Shown one piece after another: positions 10,352 to 23,515 of a DNA stretch of 64,000 nt (positions are counted from its first letter, which is position 1; every line of letters starts with the position of its first letter). This DNA is from Hormiphora californensis (lineage: Eukaryota > Ctenophora > Tentaculata > Cydippida > Pleurobrachiidae): positions 3,330,847-3,394,846 of the forward strand of contig CM035355.1 of the NCBI GenBank assembly GCA_020137815.1, given 5' to 3'. The position numbers and the translations under genes were made by a program. The notes under the pieces were generated by a model that ran no database searches, was not told the origin of the DNA, and saw only the letters and a program-made list of their open reading frames with translations.

Positions 10352-11598
10352 AAAACAACATTTTGGTATACTAACTAATCGGTAGAGGGACCATTTTGGT
10401 CACACTTTCGTTGCGAGGGGCAACGGTGTAGCAACTAGAGCCGCGCGCACAGTGACGAGCTACTCCTTCATCAAACACCTCATTGACACAGTTTGATGGA
10501 CGTGTGTGCGCGCGCCACTCAACAAAGCATGAAATGCTCTGCCGCGCGTTTCGCGTGTTACATACACATTTTCATCTTGCGAGTCGAGTGTGAGATCTAT
10601 ATTATAAAGCAGAGAACCTTGCAAGACAATTGGTTTTTGGGGGGGGTTTTTAGGGCTTGCACGTGGAAAATTGACATGTTGTTAGGGGTGTTTGGTGGGG
10701 TTTGGGGCGTGCACGTGCGTGTGTAAAGGTTTTATAAATTTGGGGGATAATAGCTCTTTGGAAAGAGCTTGAGATTATCTTTCTAATGAGCCTTAGAATT
10801 TTGAAATTGGCTGAGAAATGACTGAGTTATCGCGAAAATGGTGAAAAATGAGGGAACAAAGCGGCGCCGTAGGGAGCAAAGTAGGCATGAGCCAGGGATC
10901 GGGATTGAGAGGAGTCAATAGGGTGTGAGGGTTTTTTGTTCTTTTGCCTGGGCTCTCTAGTGTTAGATAAGTAGTTAAGTTGGAATGTCAAAAGCTGGTT
11001 AGCAAGTGTCATGTGATTGGGAGCTAACTCTAAGCTATGTGAGAAGTATACTGACAGCTAGATCGTATGCATCTCACATTACATTATGACCAAGCCTTGA
11101 TCCTGTTGGCAGTGACAATGTCACTGACATGTGAAACGGTAGGGCAGGGAAACTCAGCATTATGAACACATAATGCAATAATTCTTGTTTTCATTGTATC
11201 TTTTTTTAAATGGGAGTGAGAACCGATTAAGTAAAAAGTTAACCATTTTGCCCCGGTTTACCCTATACTATTTCAATCAGAACTTGGCGGGAAAATCAGG
11301 TATCATGTGAGCACTGAGCAATGAATGAGCATAGCACGAAATTATTGGTATCATGTCGCAGTTTTCACTGCCAAAATGTGCAAGTTATACTGACGCCCTT
11401 TTGTGCATGTTAATAACTGTTATATATATAACGGATCACTAAATCTAATAAGCACAGAACACTGCGAATCTTTTTTACTATTGTTTCCCACATTGTATAA
11501 TGGTGTGTTGCTTGGCTCTGTGTTAATCATGTTAATCATGTATATGAATTTGTCTAGTGTTGCTGTGTACCCAACTCTCTCTGAGTTCACTCAGAATA

Positions 11599-11676
11599 TG
11601 CCTGTCAGAGCATTGGCCTGACCCTATTCTCATAGGAGCACGCGAGAACTGTGGTCAGAGCATTGGCCTGACAGGA
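11599..11676. mobile_element. About 76-bp MITE with TCAGAGCATTGGCC ends
   Basis: The block begins CCTGTCAGAGCATTGGCC and ends GCATTGGCCTGACAGG, with CTGTCAG/CTGACAG as mirrored ends. Related copies or fragments occur at 13264-13285, 43228-43250 (inverted), 46928-46955 and 53950-54022, the last again as a full unit. Confidence 0.65.
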
Positions 11677-11723
11677 ATATGCTGAGTGATGAAAACAATC
11701 TATGTTTTTCTAGGGACAACATT

Positions 11724-13164
<1,441 letters not shown>

Positions 13165-14669
13165 AGATTGAGCGCTGTCGGATAAACTAACTATGAGGCT
13201 GTCGGGCCAATTCACTGGCCGCAGTTCTCGCTCCGCATACTTTTTTGAAACAAATGAGAATAGGGTCAGACCAATGCTCTGTTAGGTATGAGTTGTACAG
13301 ACTGTTTCATACCTAGTCCTACACTCTTATACTACATCGATTTCCATTAAATGAATGGTTTAGAAGATTCTTTAACCACAATTCAAATTGGTCACCAACC
13401 CTAAACATACCTCTTTTATTGGCAATATTTGTGAGAAGCCACAATTAAGAGTCAGACAGTGCCGGTTTGAGAAAAACTGGGGTCAAACAAGGGTCAGCGT
13501 TGAGAGCTGTTACTTTCTAGTGTAACACCAATAGAGATGGTCTATTACCAAGAAAGGGGAATATGCCGCACAGAGGAAGAAAAAAAAAGCCACAATTAAG
13601 AAATGCATGTTATGTTTCAAATTGAAAATGAAAGCAGGTATGCTTAACTTTAAAAGTTTATTGAACAAGATTTTATTTAGCCTTTATTTTATCAAGAATG
13701 TATGTTTTGTAGTTTTTTTTTCTGCTTCAATAATATAAGTGATTTATACTTAAAACCTTTACTAAATAAACAAGCGAGTTATTTATTTTAAACCGAGATA
13801 CATCAACAGAACTCAATTAAAGTGAAATTTAATCTGGGTTTATAAAACCTCGTATTTTCACTTTACCGTTGTTGTGTCTCGGATGGCAGTGAAACGATCA
13901 TTCTTATCTACCGATCCCGTTCTAATTGGAACATACTGTAACGATCATTCTTATCTACCGATCCCGCTCTAATTGGAACATACTGTAACGATCATTCTTA
14001 TCTACCGATCCCGCTCTAATTGGAACATACTGTAACGCGCGACCGCCTAACGGTTAATTCGAAAGGGTGTTTTCGCGAGAGTCCACTCAGTCCATGCGCT
14101 TGCGCCAAGACCCTCATCGTTTTTCCGTTCGGCGGCCGCGCGCGCTCACGGTACACTCTGTTGTGACAGATGGGGATCGTGTGAGGCCGGTTACATATTC
14201 AAAACCCCGTAAATATAACGCTATTTATAGCATTTGTTCCACGCTTGCCTCAGAAGCCAAGGTACCACCATGGTACTGGCATATCACCAGGGTGATTCAT
14301 TACCAATGGCTCACTTCCCAGTTTGGGCCCGGGGCCGCCCTCAGAAGTCTGTTTCTAATTATTGGACAACAAAAACACATTGGCTCAACTCGAAATAACT
14401 CGCGTTTTTATAAATAAAAGGACATAATTTACAACGCAATTGTATTTGTACAAAACTATTTACAAACCACAGAGCCCCGCCGGAACCACACTCTTCTCTA
14501 ACGACCACCGTCCCTTTCTTTCTCCTTATTCTTTTACCCAAACAATTTAAAAACATAAAACTTATCAGAACTTTCACTGCAAAACTGCACGTGTCTGGCC
14601 GAAACAAGACAAGCTCTATCAGCTATCTCTCCTGACAAAAACTCTTTTTAAAACAATACGTGAGAAACA
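13165..14669. other. Gap between the GPCR and HES; no gene seen
   Basis: The GPCR and HES genes converge here. The region holds a copy of the GCATTGGCC repeat (inverted, 13264-13285) and three 47-bp tandem units starting AACGATCATTCTTATCTACC at 13893, 13940 and 13987. The stretch next to 14669 is probably HES 3' UTR. Confidence 0.6.
13893..14036. repeat. Three 47-bp tandem repeats
   Basis: The unit includes CTACCGATCCCGCTCTAATT and GGAACATACTGT. The three copies differ by one base (CCCGTT versus CCCGCT). Confidence 0.9.
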
Positions 14670-15878
14670 CTACCATGGCCGCCATATCTTAGCTGGTAAC
14701 GAGGACTGTCCTAACGATGAAGATTCGGGGCTCTGTAGTTCCTGTTTAATGACAGTCCTTTGCTCGACGCTGTTAAATGCGCTCTGTCGCTCTGCCGGCC
14801 GAAATGGCGATAAACCGGGGCTGTGGTGGGACGATAGGGGCGATGTGTGGCTGCCTGCTTCTGCTGCTGCTGCCCCATGATGGTGGTGGTGGTGTGCTGC
14901 TGCCATTTGGAAAGCTGGGTTCTTCTGATATTTTGATATCTCACTCCGCTCGTATTCTGGTGTGAGAGGGGAGTATGTCTCCTGGCCGAGGGAGAGGACC
15001 TTGAGTTGGGATATAAAGTGCTGTTTGATGTCCTCTGGAACTGGTGTGTTGAGGATCACCGTGGCCGTCTCCTCAATACATCTTCTGAACCCGTCTCGGT
15101 ACGAGGGATCACCACCTCCGTCACCATCTAGGGGAGAGAAGGTGGTGTGAGGGTGATTTGGGACAGAGGGAACTAGGAGAGAGAAGGGGGTGAGAGGAAC
15201 CAAAACAGGAGGAATTAGGGAGAGAAGGGGGTGGGAGGGTAATTTGGACCAAGAGCAAACTGTAACATTTAGAAAAAGTCTAAACCTACCCTATCCCTTC
15301 CCTTTATCTCTTTTTAAATCGTGCCACAACCCTCACCCAATTTACCTCCAACGCATTCCTCTTGTAGGGCCCTCAAGTGGGAGACTGTCAACTCCAAAAT
15401 ATCTGCCTTGTCCATTCTAATGGCCCCATGAGCCATCTCTGGCACCAAATGTTTCTGAAAAAGGAAGAGAGGGTGAGGTATGGTTGTAGCTGTTGGGATA
15501 GAGAGAGATAGAGAAAAGTAGAGAAAGAAGGAAAGATCATAGACAGGAGAAAGATGTATTACTTACCAATTCTTCCAGACTCTTGTTGAACCTTGCTCGT
15601 CTCCTTTTTTCCACCAACGGTTTTGGTAGCTTGCACCCCTGTGAAAGAGAGAACTTGTAAAATGCTCAAATGTGATCCCATTCCCCCATCCCATTTCTTA
15701 ACAAACATACAATTTATATAATATAATATGACATTTATAGTATAGAACCTATAGGTAATGGTGTATGCCATGTAACCAATGAGCTGGTCCGGTGCTATAA
15801 CGAAATACATTCTCTGTTTGGTTTCATTATTCACACCAATGGTGTTGGCGGGTGTGACATGACATCGAAGACGCTCAT
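14670..15878 (-). CDS. HES/Hairy-type bHLH-Orange repressor ending in WRPW
   Basis: Four exons on the minus strand: 15878-15837, 15638-15567, 15454-15346, 15127-14670, giving 226 residues with all phases closed. Exon 1 reads MSVFDVMSHPPTPL. Exon 2 gives the basic region and helix 1 start, KPLVEKRRRARFNKSLEEL, with the proline typical of HES proteins. Exon 3 gives KHLVPEMAHGAIRMDKADIL and the rest of helix 2. Exon 4 opens with an Orange domain (YRDGFRRCIEETATVIL). It continues through a His6/Ala-rich linker and Ser/Pro-rich stretch to the terminal KIWRPW, the Groucho/TLE recruitment tetrapeptide. The protein should bind DNA as a dimer, at N-box or class C sites in known relatives, and repress transcription, classically downstream of Notch. 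Exon 1 is the least certain part. Its 5' flank is the poor-quality block from 15960. Confidence 0.92.
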
Positions 15879-15959
15879 AAAACAGATATACTACCCACCA
15901 CCTCCAACCCTCCCCATCGAAAAAACATTTTGTGAAACTGTTCGGGGAACAAACGGGTT

Positions 15960-18300
15960 TTGATTTTTCCCCGCAAAAGAAAATTTAAAAAATAAATATA
16001 TAAATTTTTTAGATTTTCAGTAAGGGGTATACTTTCAAAATTTTTTAATGACTCACCCGATTTGGGGGTCGTGGGATTTCCCCGGGAGGTTGGGGGGGGG
16101 CCAAAAATAAAATATATTTATAGAAAAGAAAAAAGGGAAACAAAAAAAGGGGGGAAAAATAAATAAACTTACAAATAATAAAGGGAAAACAACAGAAAAA
16201 AGATAGAGGGTTAAATTTTTTTTTGTTGGGGGGTTTTTAAAATTCTATAAACTCCTGCAAACCGTTTGGGGGAGGTTAAGGGGCGGGTTGCCAATTCATC
16301 TTTCCCCGGGCCCCCCTCTCCCTGCGAGCAAAAGGGGGGTGTTCTCAAAATTTTTCCCAGTGGGGGGTCCCCCCAAGGGGTACCCCATAGAAATGGCCCC
16401 TAAGGGGAAATTTTCCCAGTCATTGCCCGGGACCGATTTTGGATAAAAAAAGAATTGGGATGAAAAAGGGGTCATGAGTCCCAAGGAAGGGGGGAACGGG
16501 GAAGGGGAGAGAGAGGGAGGGCGCCCCGGGGGATAGAAATAAAAAAGGGAAGGGGGCGGGGAGGGGAGGGGAGGAATAAGGGAAAGAAGAAAAAAAGGAA
16601 AAAAAAGAGAGAGAATGGATCTCTAGAAAAGAGATTCCCGGGAGGGATTGATTCATGTTTATGGCCTTTTCCACAGGGGCCTTTCCCTCTTCTTTTCCCC
16701 CCGGTTTTCCCAAAGCACCCAAACAATTTTGGGGGGTCGGGGGAGCGTGGGGGAAACCGGAATTTTCCCCGCCCACTTAATCTGATTACCAAGGGGAAAA
16801 AGAGGAAAAAGAGGAGGAGAGAGAAGAGGAGGAAGGGAGGAAGAAAAGGGGAAAAAAAATAGGGGAGGAGCAGCCAAACCCCCGGGTGGGTTTTTGGGGC
16901 CCGATGGGGAAAGGACTGTGGTGAACCCGGGGACAGTTTTCCCCACGTTTTACCAACCCAAATTTTAGCGGCAAACTCGGTTCCGGGAAAAATGGGCCCT
17001 ATCCAAAAGGGACCCTGATATAAAACAGAGAAGCTCGAGTTTTGGGTATCATGAATCTTTTCCCCCCCTCAAAAACCAGATCACCCCCTTTTCAAATAAC
17101 CAGTCACCCTTTTTTCAAATATCCAGATCCCCCTTTCCCCAAAAACCAAACACCCCTTTCTCAAATACCAAATCACCCTTTCTCAAATACCAAATCACCC
17201 TTTCTCAAATACCAGATCACCCTTTTTTCCCAAAAACCCGATCACCCCTTTTTCCCAAAAACAATCACCTTTCTCAAAACCAAAATTTTTAAAACCCATT
17301 TCTCAAATACCAGAGCACCCTTTCTCAAATACCAGATCACCCTTTCTCAAATACCAGATCACCCATTTCTCAAATAGTACAGTCATCAGTTCACCCCTCA
17401 ACCTGGTTGTAGGGAGGCGGGCACCCTCAGGGCAAAGCACACGCTCCCGCCACACACACACACTACTCTCTCTCCCTTCTCTCTCTCTCTCTCTCTCTCT
17501 CCCTTCTCTCTCTCTCTCTTTTTTTCCTCTTTTCCCTTTTCTCCCTCCTCTCTCTCTTCTCCTCTCTTTTCTCTCCCTTCTCTCTCTCTCCTTTCTCCTC
17601 TCTCTCTCCCCCCCCCCCTCTTTTCTACTTCCTCTCTCTCCCTTCCCTTTCTTCTTCTCTTTTTCCCCCCTTTCCCCTTCTTTTTCCTTTGTAATTTAAG
17701 AGGGGACCCCCAATTAAAATGGAGGACAGGTTTGTGCCTTGTTCGAGCCCCACACACCAAAGCCAGTAGCCCCCCACTACAATGAGGGAAAAAAAATAAC
17801 CCAACAGAGGGAAAAAGGGGGGGAGAGAGAGAGAGAGATTAGAGAGGGGGAGGAGAGAGGAGAGAGAGGGGGAGAGAGGAGAGGGGGGGGGAAGGGGTAG
17901 AGGAATTTGGGGAAAAGGGGGGAAAATAAAAAAAAACGAGAGGAAAAAAAAGAAATTTTGTTCCCCAAAGGGTTGAAAGGATTTAATGTCAAGTTTTACA
18001 CGGGGGTGGTACCTAATTGACAGGGATCGTGTGTGTAAACTGAATGTGCTCCGGCAGCTCCGTATGGATATAATAGTCCTACTCATAACATATATCTTTT
18101 TATTTATGACTTATTTATCAAAGTCTGTCCAATAGTATAACACTAATACGTGACAGTACCAATAGAGGCTCTTGTGAGAGTTTTGACGGTAAGTGAAGAT
18201 AGATCCTTTAAAAGTTATTTTTTTGGGGGGGGAAGTGTGTGGGGGGGGTTTAAAAAAAGTTTGGGCCCCCCCCGGGGGGGGGGGGGTGTGTAGAAGAGCA
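15960..18300. other. Low-complexity block, possibly poor-quality assembly
   Basis: The stretch is dominated by G, C and A homopolymers of varied length (for example GGGGAAATTTTCCCAG near 16404), GGGA/CCCT-rich runs, a roughly 22-bp repeat of CACCCTTTCTCAAATACCAG (17050-17375) and (TC)n/(GA)n tracts. The same short words recur with different homopolymer lengths. No gene is supported in either strand; the many open frames are low-complexity shadows. Confidence 0.6.
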
Positions 18301-18740
18301 GGTAGAAGGAGAGACAAGTGCAGTTGAATTTCACTGGGGTGTGTGAGAGCAGAACAGGAAGTGAATAGACGGTTAGAGAATGAGTGTAGAAAAAGTAATT
18401 GGACTAGGGTGTGTAGAAGAGCAGGTAGAGGGAGGGGACAAGGTGTTGAATTTTACTGGGGTGTGTAGAAGAGCAGGTAGAGGGAAGGGAGAGACAAGTG
18501 CAGTTGAATTTGACTGGGGTGTGTAGAAGAGCAGGTAGAGGGAAGGGAGAGACAAGTCAGTTGAATTTGACTGGGGTGTGTAGAAGAGCAGGTAGAGGGA
18601 GAGAAAAGTGCAGTTGAATTTGACTGGGGTGTGTAGAAGAGCAGGTAGAGGGAGGGGACAAGTGCAGTTGAATTTGACTGGGGTGTGTGGAAGAGCAGGT
18701 AGAGGGGGGACAAGTGCAGTTGAATTTGACTGGGGCTGAA
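18300..18740. repeat. Minisatellite of about 55-60 bp units
   Basis: Around eight copies of a unit containing GGGGTGTGTAGAAGAGCAGG and GTGCAGTTGAATTTGACT. They differ by short indels in the purine run (GGGAGGGGACAAG versus GGGAAGGGAGAGACAAG). Confidence 0.9.
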
Positions 18741-18963
18741 TTATATTCAATACAATGAGTTGCTGTGAAAGTAATCAAACTTCTTCTGACGCGAGCCCTC
18801 CTAGATTGAGTGCACCCCGGGGCCCGGACAAAGGGAGTGCAATCACACATGATTAACTGCACACAAAGAGATTGGTCGGCATCATAAAGAGGCCAGGAAT
18901 AGTCTGCTTTTTTTTATTTATTAGAAAGACTTTCTCAGAAAGTACAAGAGTTGAATTCTAATA

Positions 18964-21304
18964 TCATGCCTCGTCGTGACTTACAATTCCGTATGAAAAG
19001 GGTAGAGTGATGTAGTTGTTACTTGGGCCACCCATTACAATCCCCATTTCCTCCCTGTCCTCTTTGTCGCTAAGATCAACTGTTCGGTCCCTGAGAAATA
19101 GAGCATGATAACGTTCTACAGCGTGGTACTACAAGAGTACTATGGAATCCAAAGATAGCTGCAGGGTAACCATGGTAACAACTAACAAAGAGGAGACTAC
19201 AGTAAGAGCTAACGGTAATAGTAAGACGAGGTAAGACGTAACTATGGTAATCGACATGGTAACCACAGTAACCGACAAGGTAACCACAGTAATCGACAAG
19301 GTAACCACAGTAACCGACATGGTAACCACAGTAATCGACAAGGTAACCACAGTAACCGACAAGGTAACTTACGCTGAACTAGTTCCCACATAGACACACA
19401 TGGGATATTTGTAAAAATCAATTTCATCATCTTTTTTCTCCTCATCCCTCTTATCCTTTCCCGGCTCCTTCTTTTCCTTCATCTCCGTGACACAAGTATC
19501 ATTGAGAAGGTAGAGTCCCGCTTCCGAGCCCTTGAGGCTCCATTGAAACACTGCCCTTCCGCTCCCTCTGTAGAGTGAGAGAGAGTTATTGAGCTGTCAA
19601 ATACACATGATATACATTAATTAACACGTCATGGTGGTGTGACTTCTCAAGATCAATAATTTAATTTGGATGTGACACTAACGTGAGGTTGTAGAGTGGT
19701 CCACCGATGGCGTATGCCTCAAGATGAATAATCTCGCCCCATCCAATAAATCGGCCGAAGGATTGGTACTCCACCACCTGAGCGTATGAACTGCTCCCCG
19801 GATCGGGCACACTGTCATTATCATCTGGTAGGGGGGGGGGATGAGTTATTCTCGTGGAAGCTTCATCTCTTTCTCTCTTCTATAAAACATCTCTCTTGCT
19901 TACAATACAGTAGGGCAAAACCAATTGTGATATTGTTGACAAACTATTACCTTGTAGTGTTTGCTCGGACGTTGTCTTGTTCTTCTGGAACTGCATCATG
20001 TCGTGTGGTGGGATGGTTTTCTTGAACTGAGAAGGTGACATTCCAGCCATCTTTGGGTCTTTCTTTACCATCTCTTCAAACTGCTCCTTGGCGTATTTGC
20101 AGAAAGCTTCCATGTCGGTGTAGAAGATGGTACATTTGTAAGTTCCAATGTCGCTACTGGATCCTGCATCAGCATTTAGAAAACCATGGAAAATGAGCGA
20201 CCCTCTCTTGTATGCTGCACAGAAAATAGAAAACGGTTAGAGAAGGTTACGAAATAGCCACGTGGAGGAGCAAAAAAAAGGTTTTGTAAAATGTTTAGAT
20301 CTAAACAACAAATACAATTGACTTACATCCAACGTTATAGTCGATGGGAAAGACCCTGTGTGTCGGCACGAAATCTTTATCATCTTTGGTCCACCCAAAC
20401 TCAGGGAGTGGATACCAGTCTGTTGGCATCTCCTTGGCACCATTACATTTCAACTCATTTACGTATGATTTAGAGATGGACATAGGCACTTTGGTGTCCG
20501 AGGAAGGCGTCGCGGATAGGTCACTTTCCTTGATAACTGAAAATAGATTGGTCAGTCCCAACTGGCTCAGTGAGCTGCATTTGCTGCACCAGTGTAATAA
20601 CTAATTTTCTGAGAGGCACAACACCATATATGGACATCACGTGATTACTTACCGACTTTCTTGACAGCGACTGTGTTACTACGTAGAAGCTGGGTATCAC
20701 CATTTGCATCTTTAACGTTTGCGACACAGTAGTACACAATGTCCTCAGTGACTGAATCAACAACCAAAGTATCATTAGTCGCATCACTGTGAGTTACCGC
20801 CTTGAAGTCTGCTACTTCCTGGGATATACTTCAGTTACTATAACATAGTACAGGTGAACAGATCTCAACCCAGATCTAGCACTACACCATGCCCCACTCT
20901 GCCCAGATTTGAAGGTGCAATTGGAACTTTTGTCTCGTCTGGAAAGGCCCTAATACGACATCACCCGCACCGACAACTTACCCCTTTTCCAGATTTGAAG
21001 GTATATGACGTCACTTCGGTGGGATAAAGGAGACCGCTAACAACGCACACCATATTGATCCCCCCGGAAACAACTTCACACGCCAGTTGACCAGTTGCCT
21101 CAATGGGATAGGCATACCAATCGTCTTTACAGAACATTGTCACCTCTGAAAGATAATATGTTTAGTTCAGAACTTATCTCATATAAAGTCAAATCGTAAA
21201 GCAACTACATGACACATACCTAAGTTGTTGCATCGACCACATGTTGCCTGTGTAGTTCCGGCAAGGACCGCGGCGGTAACCAGCACCACAAGTAACTCTC
21301 TCAT
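18964..21304 (-). CDS. Secreted protein with Ig-like folds
   Basis: Eight exons: 21304-21220, 21145-20982, 20818-20653, 20536-20327, 20214-19951, 19824-19683, 19567-19373, 19090-18964, giving 450 residues with all phases closed. Exon 1 is a signal peptide (MRELLVVLVTAAVLAGTTQA) followed by TCGRC. Exons 2-3 look like an Ig-like domain, with cysteines at GQLACEV and MVCVVS and the strand-F signature EDIVYYCVANV. Exons 4-5 hold a second, with LKCNG and SDIGTYKCTIF. Exons 6-7 have HLEAYAIGGPLYNL and a Lys/Glu-rich stretch (EMKEKKEPGKDKRDEEK), with Cys pairs possibly forming a third fold. No transmembrane helix or GPI-type tail is visible, so it is probably extracellular and soluble. A CTAATAAATAAA sequence about 50 bases after the stop is a likely poly(A) signal. 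I do not recognise an orthologue. Confidence 0.85.
19237..19366. repeat. 21-bp minisatellite inside the secreted Ig gene
   Basis: About six copies of GGTAACCACAGTAA(T/C)CGACA with alternating T/C. They lie in the last intron, beside the donor of exon 7. Confidence 0.9.
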
Positions 21305-22218
21305 GACAAACAAACAACGATACTGACCAGCTGACACATCTTATACCCGAGATCTGTTGCGGGGGCGGAACCGCTTACACTGTGTCAGCCCATTCGAATA
21401 GTATTGAAGAAGCCACGAGGATATTTGTGCAAGCCGATCTAAGGTAAACCATAGCCCATAATGTCGAAAGGGGGTTTCTTCATGGACCCTGCTCGCCGGT
21501 GGGTTCAACCAGTTTGCCCTGGCGGCTGGCTTGAGGCTATTATTGATGCCTGTGAATTCATTTATTTTGAGGGTCGAGACGGCCGACGGGGTAGGGATCG
21601 ATCTGGATTCTGGGATACCCGTAAAGGTTTGGCTAGTAGGGGGTGCAATTAGGTACCTAAGTTACCAGAGATGAATTTCTCAAAGTTGGTACTGTTTGGT
21701 CGTGGCTTGCCTTCCTTGAACCTGTTTCTCCTGGTTAGGACAAGTCGTGACCTACTCTGCATGCTAGCTGTACGCTGTAGTCCCCTGTGTATCAGGTCAG
21801 CCGCCAGGGTGACCGTCAATTCAAGTTGACCGTGTAGGTCCAAATAAGGCACAGATATTTTCAAGACGAATCCACCACAGCCGGAATTAGCTTTCTATCT
21901 CATTGGGAGGTGTCGAGTCTGGCACCTTTATTTTTAGTCATTTTTCGGATAAGAAGCGGTGAGAGGCCAAAATTTAAAATTCCAACATTCATTTATTGAA
22001 TTATTGGGAAATGTCAACGACCGGTGGACTTGAATGAATGAATGAATGAACATCACAATTTGTATTAGAGTCATTAACAGACCCTTCCCGCTCTTACACT
22101 ATAGACATATTATATAGTTAAATATATATATCCTACAAGGCCGAGAGGCTAAGAGCATCGGCAGTTACCTAAAGCGGGGTAACATATAGAAACAGTCCGA
22201 TTGATAAAGTTCAGTTCG
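21305..22218. other. Gap between the secreted Ig gene and a LINE; no gene seen
   Basis: The right part follows the LINE ORF1 stop and may be LINE sequence, but I could not recognise ORF2 motifs. A short GAATGAATGAAT tract lies at 22031. The roughly 190-bp open frame at 21461-21652 has no recognisable motif. Confidence 0.5.
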
Positions 22219-23241
22219 CTATCCAACTTGGATCACATTGTTTCTGATATAATAATTGCCACCTGGATCATCTGTACGAACCCGTTTCAAGGTGGCTAGC
22301 AGAACTTTTCGCTCCTTTAGTTGGGAGGGGTTAAGATCTGGCGACAGAAATACGGTAGAGTGTTTTTTGGATTCTTTGAGCTGCCGTGCCTTCCTCAGCA
22401 GCGCCAAAAGGGTTGCTCTCTTCTCAAGAGATACCAAGAGCGGCCTAGGGCGTTCCTCGTTTCTCTCACCGATACGTTTCATGTTGGCAACTTTCGGTTT
22501 CTCGTTCAATATTTCAAATAGCTCATCCAGATTGGCTCTAGTATCATTCTCAGTTGTTTCTGGGAGCCCAAATATTACCAAGTTCTTCTCTCGGTTTGCC
22601 TGGGCTACTACTGTAGCAGGAGGTTTAGAAGTTGGTGGCTTAGGAGGAGTTGGCAGCTTTTTCGCCACAGGGGAGGATGCAGCATAGTTTTGAGCCAGGA
22701 CTGTCGAGTAGGCTTTCACCTTCTGCACTGATGTTTCCACTGAGTTCAGTTGTTCCTTCTGAACATTTATGACCGTTTGTTCCAGTTCAATGACCAACAC
22801 ACGATTTCGTTCAAGCTCTTCTTTGCACGTAGAGAGTTGCTTTTCGAGTTTCTCTGCAGTGATCACTGTATTCAAGTTGTTCATGGCTGCTTGCGCAAGT
22901 TTAGCACTGGACATAAAGAGACGGGTGGTGACATCAATAACTTGATTTGGAGTAAGGTCCTTAAGACGATGTTTGAAGAATGTCCCCATGTGATTTTCGG
23001 GTGGGTCCGAGCAATCAGGGGTAAACGCCCTCGCAGGTGCATATTTGATAGAATTATAGCACTGACTAACGTTCTCGGGTGTGATACGTATCTGTTCGGG
23101 AACAGCAGCCCAATGCAGCCGTTCAACTCCCAAAACAAAGTCATCAACGGATTCGATCAGTTGTTTTATCTTTGGATTATCGCCCTCGTACGGTAAGCGT
23201 AGTATATTATCCAATCGTTTGTCTTCGAACATCGGCTTCAT
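22219..23241 (-). mobile_element. Intact LINE ORF1-like protein
   Basis: The uninterrupted 340-residue frame starts MKPMFEDKRLDNIL. Residues about 125-185 are a Glu/Lys/Gln-rich probable coiled coil. A Pro/Lys linker (LPTPPKPPTSKPP) follows, then the RRM-like core: NLVIFGLPE, MKRIGERN, RPRPLLVSL, STVFLSPDLNPSQLKERKVL and NYYIRNN. That is the usual ORF1 layout of CR1/L2-like non-LTR elements. The 5' flank shares AAATTAATTTGTTTAAAGTA with the copy at the left window edge. The two proteins are clearly related in plan but diverged. No ORF2 follows within the 900 bp before the next host gene, so the copy is 3'-truncated or rearranged. Confidence 0.85.
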
Positions 23242-23515
23242 TATCAGCGTTTCACTTTTCTGCCCTTTGGGGCGGTCACATCACCATATCTACCTGCTCA
23301 AATTAATTTGTTTAAAGTAGTGTTGAAAAGTTCAGCAGAACTCTGAAGCAACTCGCAACCAAGAAATCGCGGAAAACTGGCTATACCTACCAGGAGTGTA
23401 TTCGATACCTCCGTGTTCGTCTATCATTTTCAATGGTTCGCTCCATAACTTGTTCTATTCGGGGTTACAGAGGAAGGAACAAGAATGATGGCTCTTCATC
23501 AGATCTGTACCATAC

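Larger units (their letters stand above)
8602..11263. mobile_element. 2.66-kb non-autonomous TIR element flanked by TA
   Basis: The left end is GGGTAAACCGTGGCAA, directly after TA (8600-8601). The right end is TTGCCCCGGTTTACCC, directly before TA (11264-11265). TA duplication and short TIRs point to the Tc1/mariner/pogo group. Near the left end GGGGCAATTCGAAC is repeated several times. Inside are a 70-80 bp tandem array (9110-9840), a 25-bp array (9876-9985) and a three-way-junction element (10273-10351). No transposase ORF is visible. Confidence 0.75.

Noticed and set aside
21461-21652. A small gene of 63 codons
   Set aside because: No recognisable motif, splice context or conserved pattern; it may be LINE sequence.
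22256-23320. Plus-strand frames over the LINE ORF1
   Set aside because: Shadows of the minus-strand ORF1.
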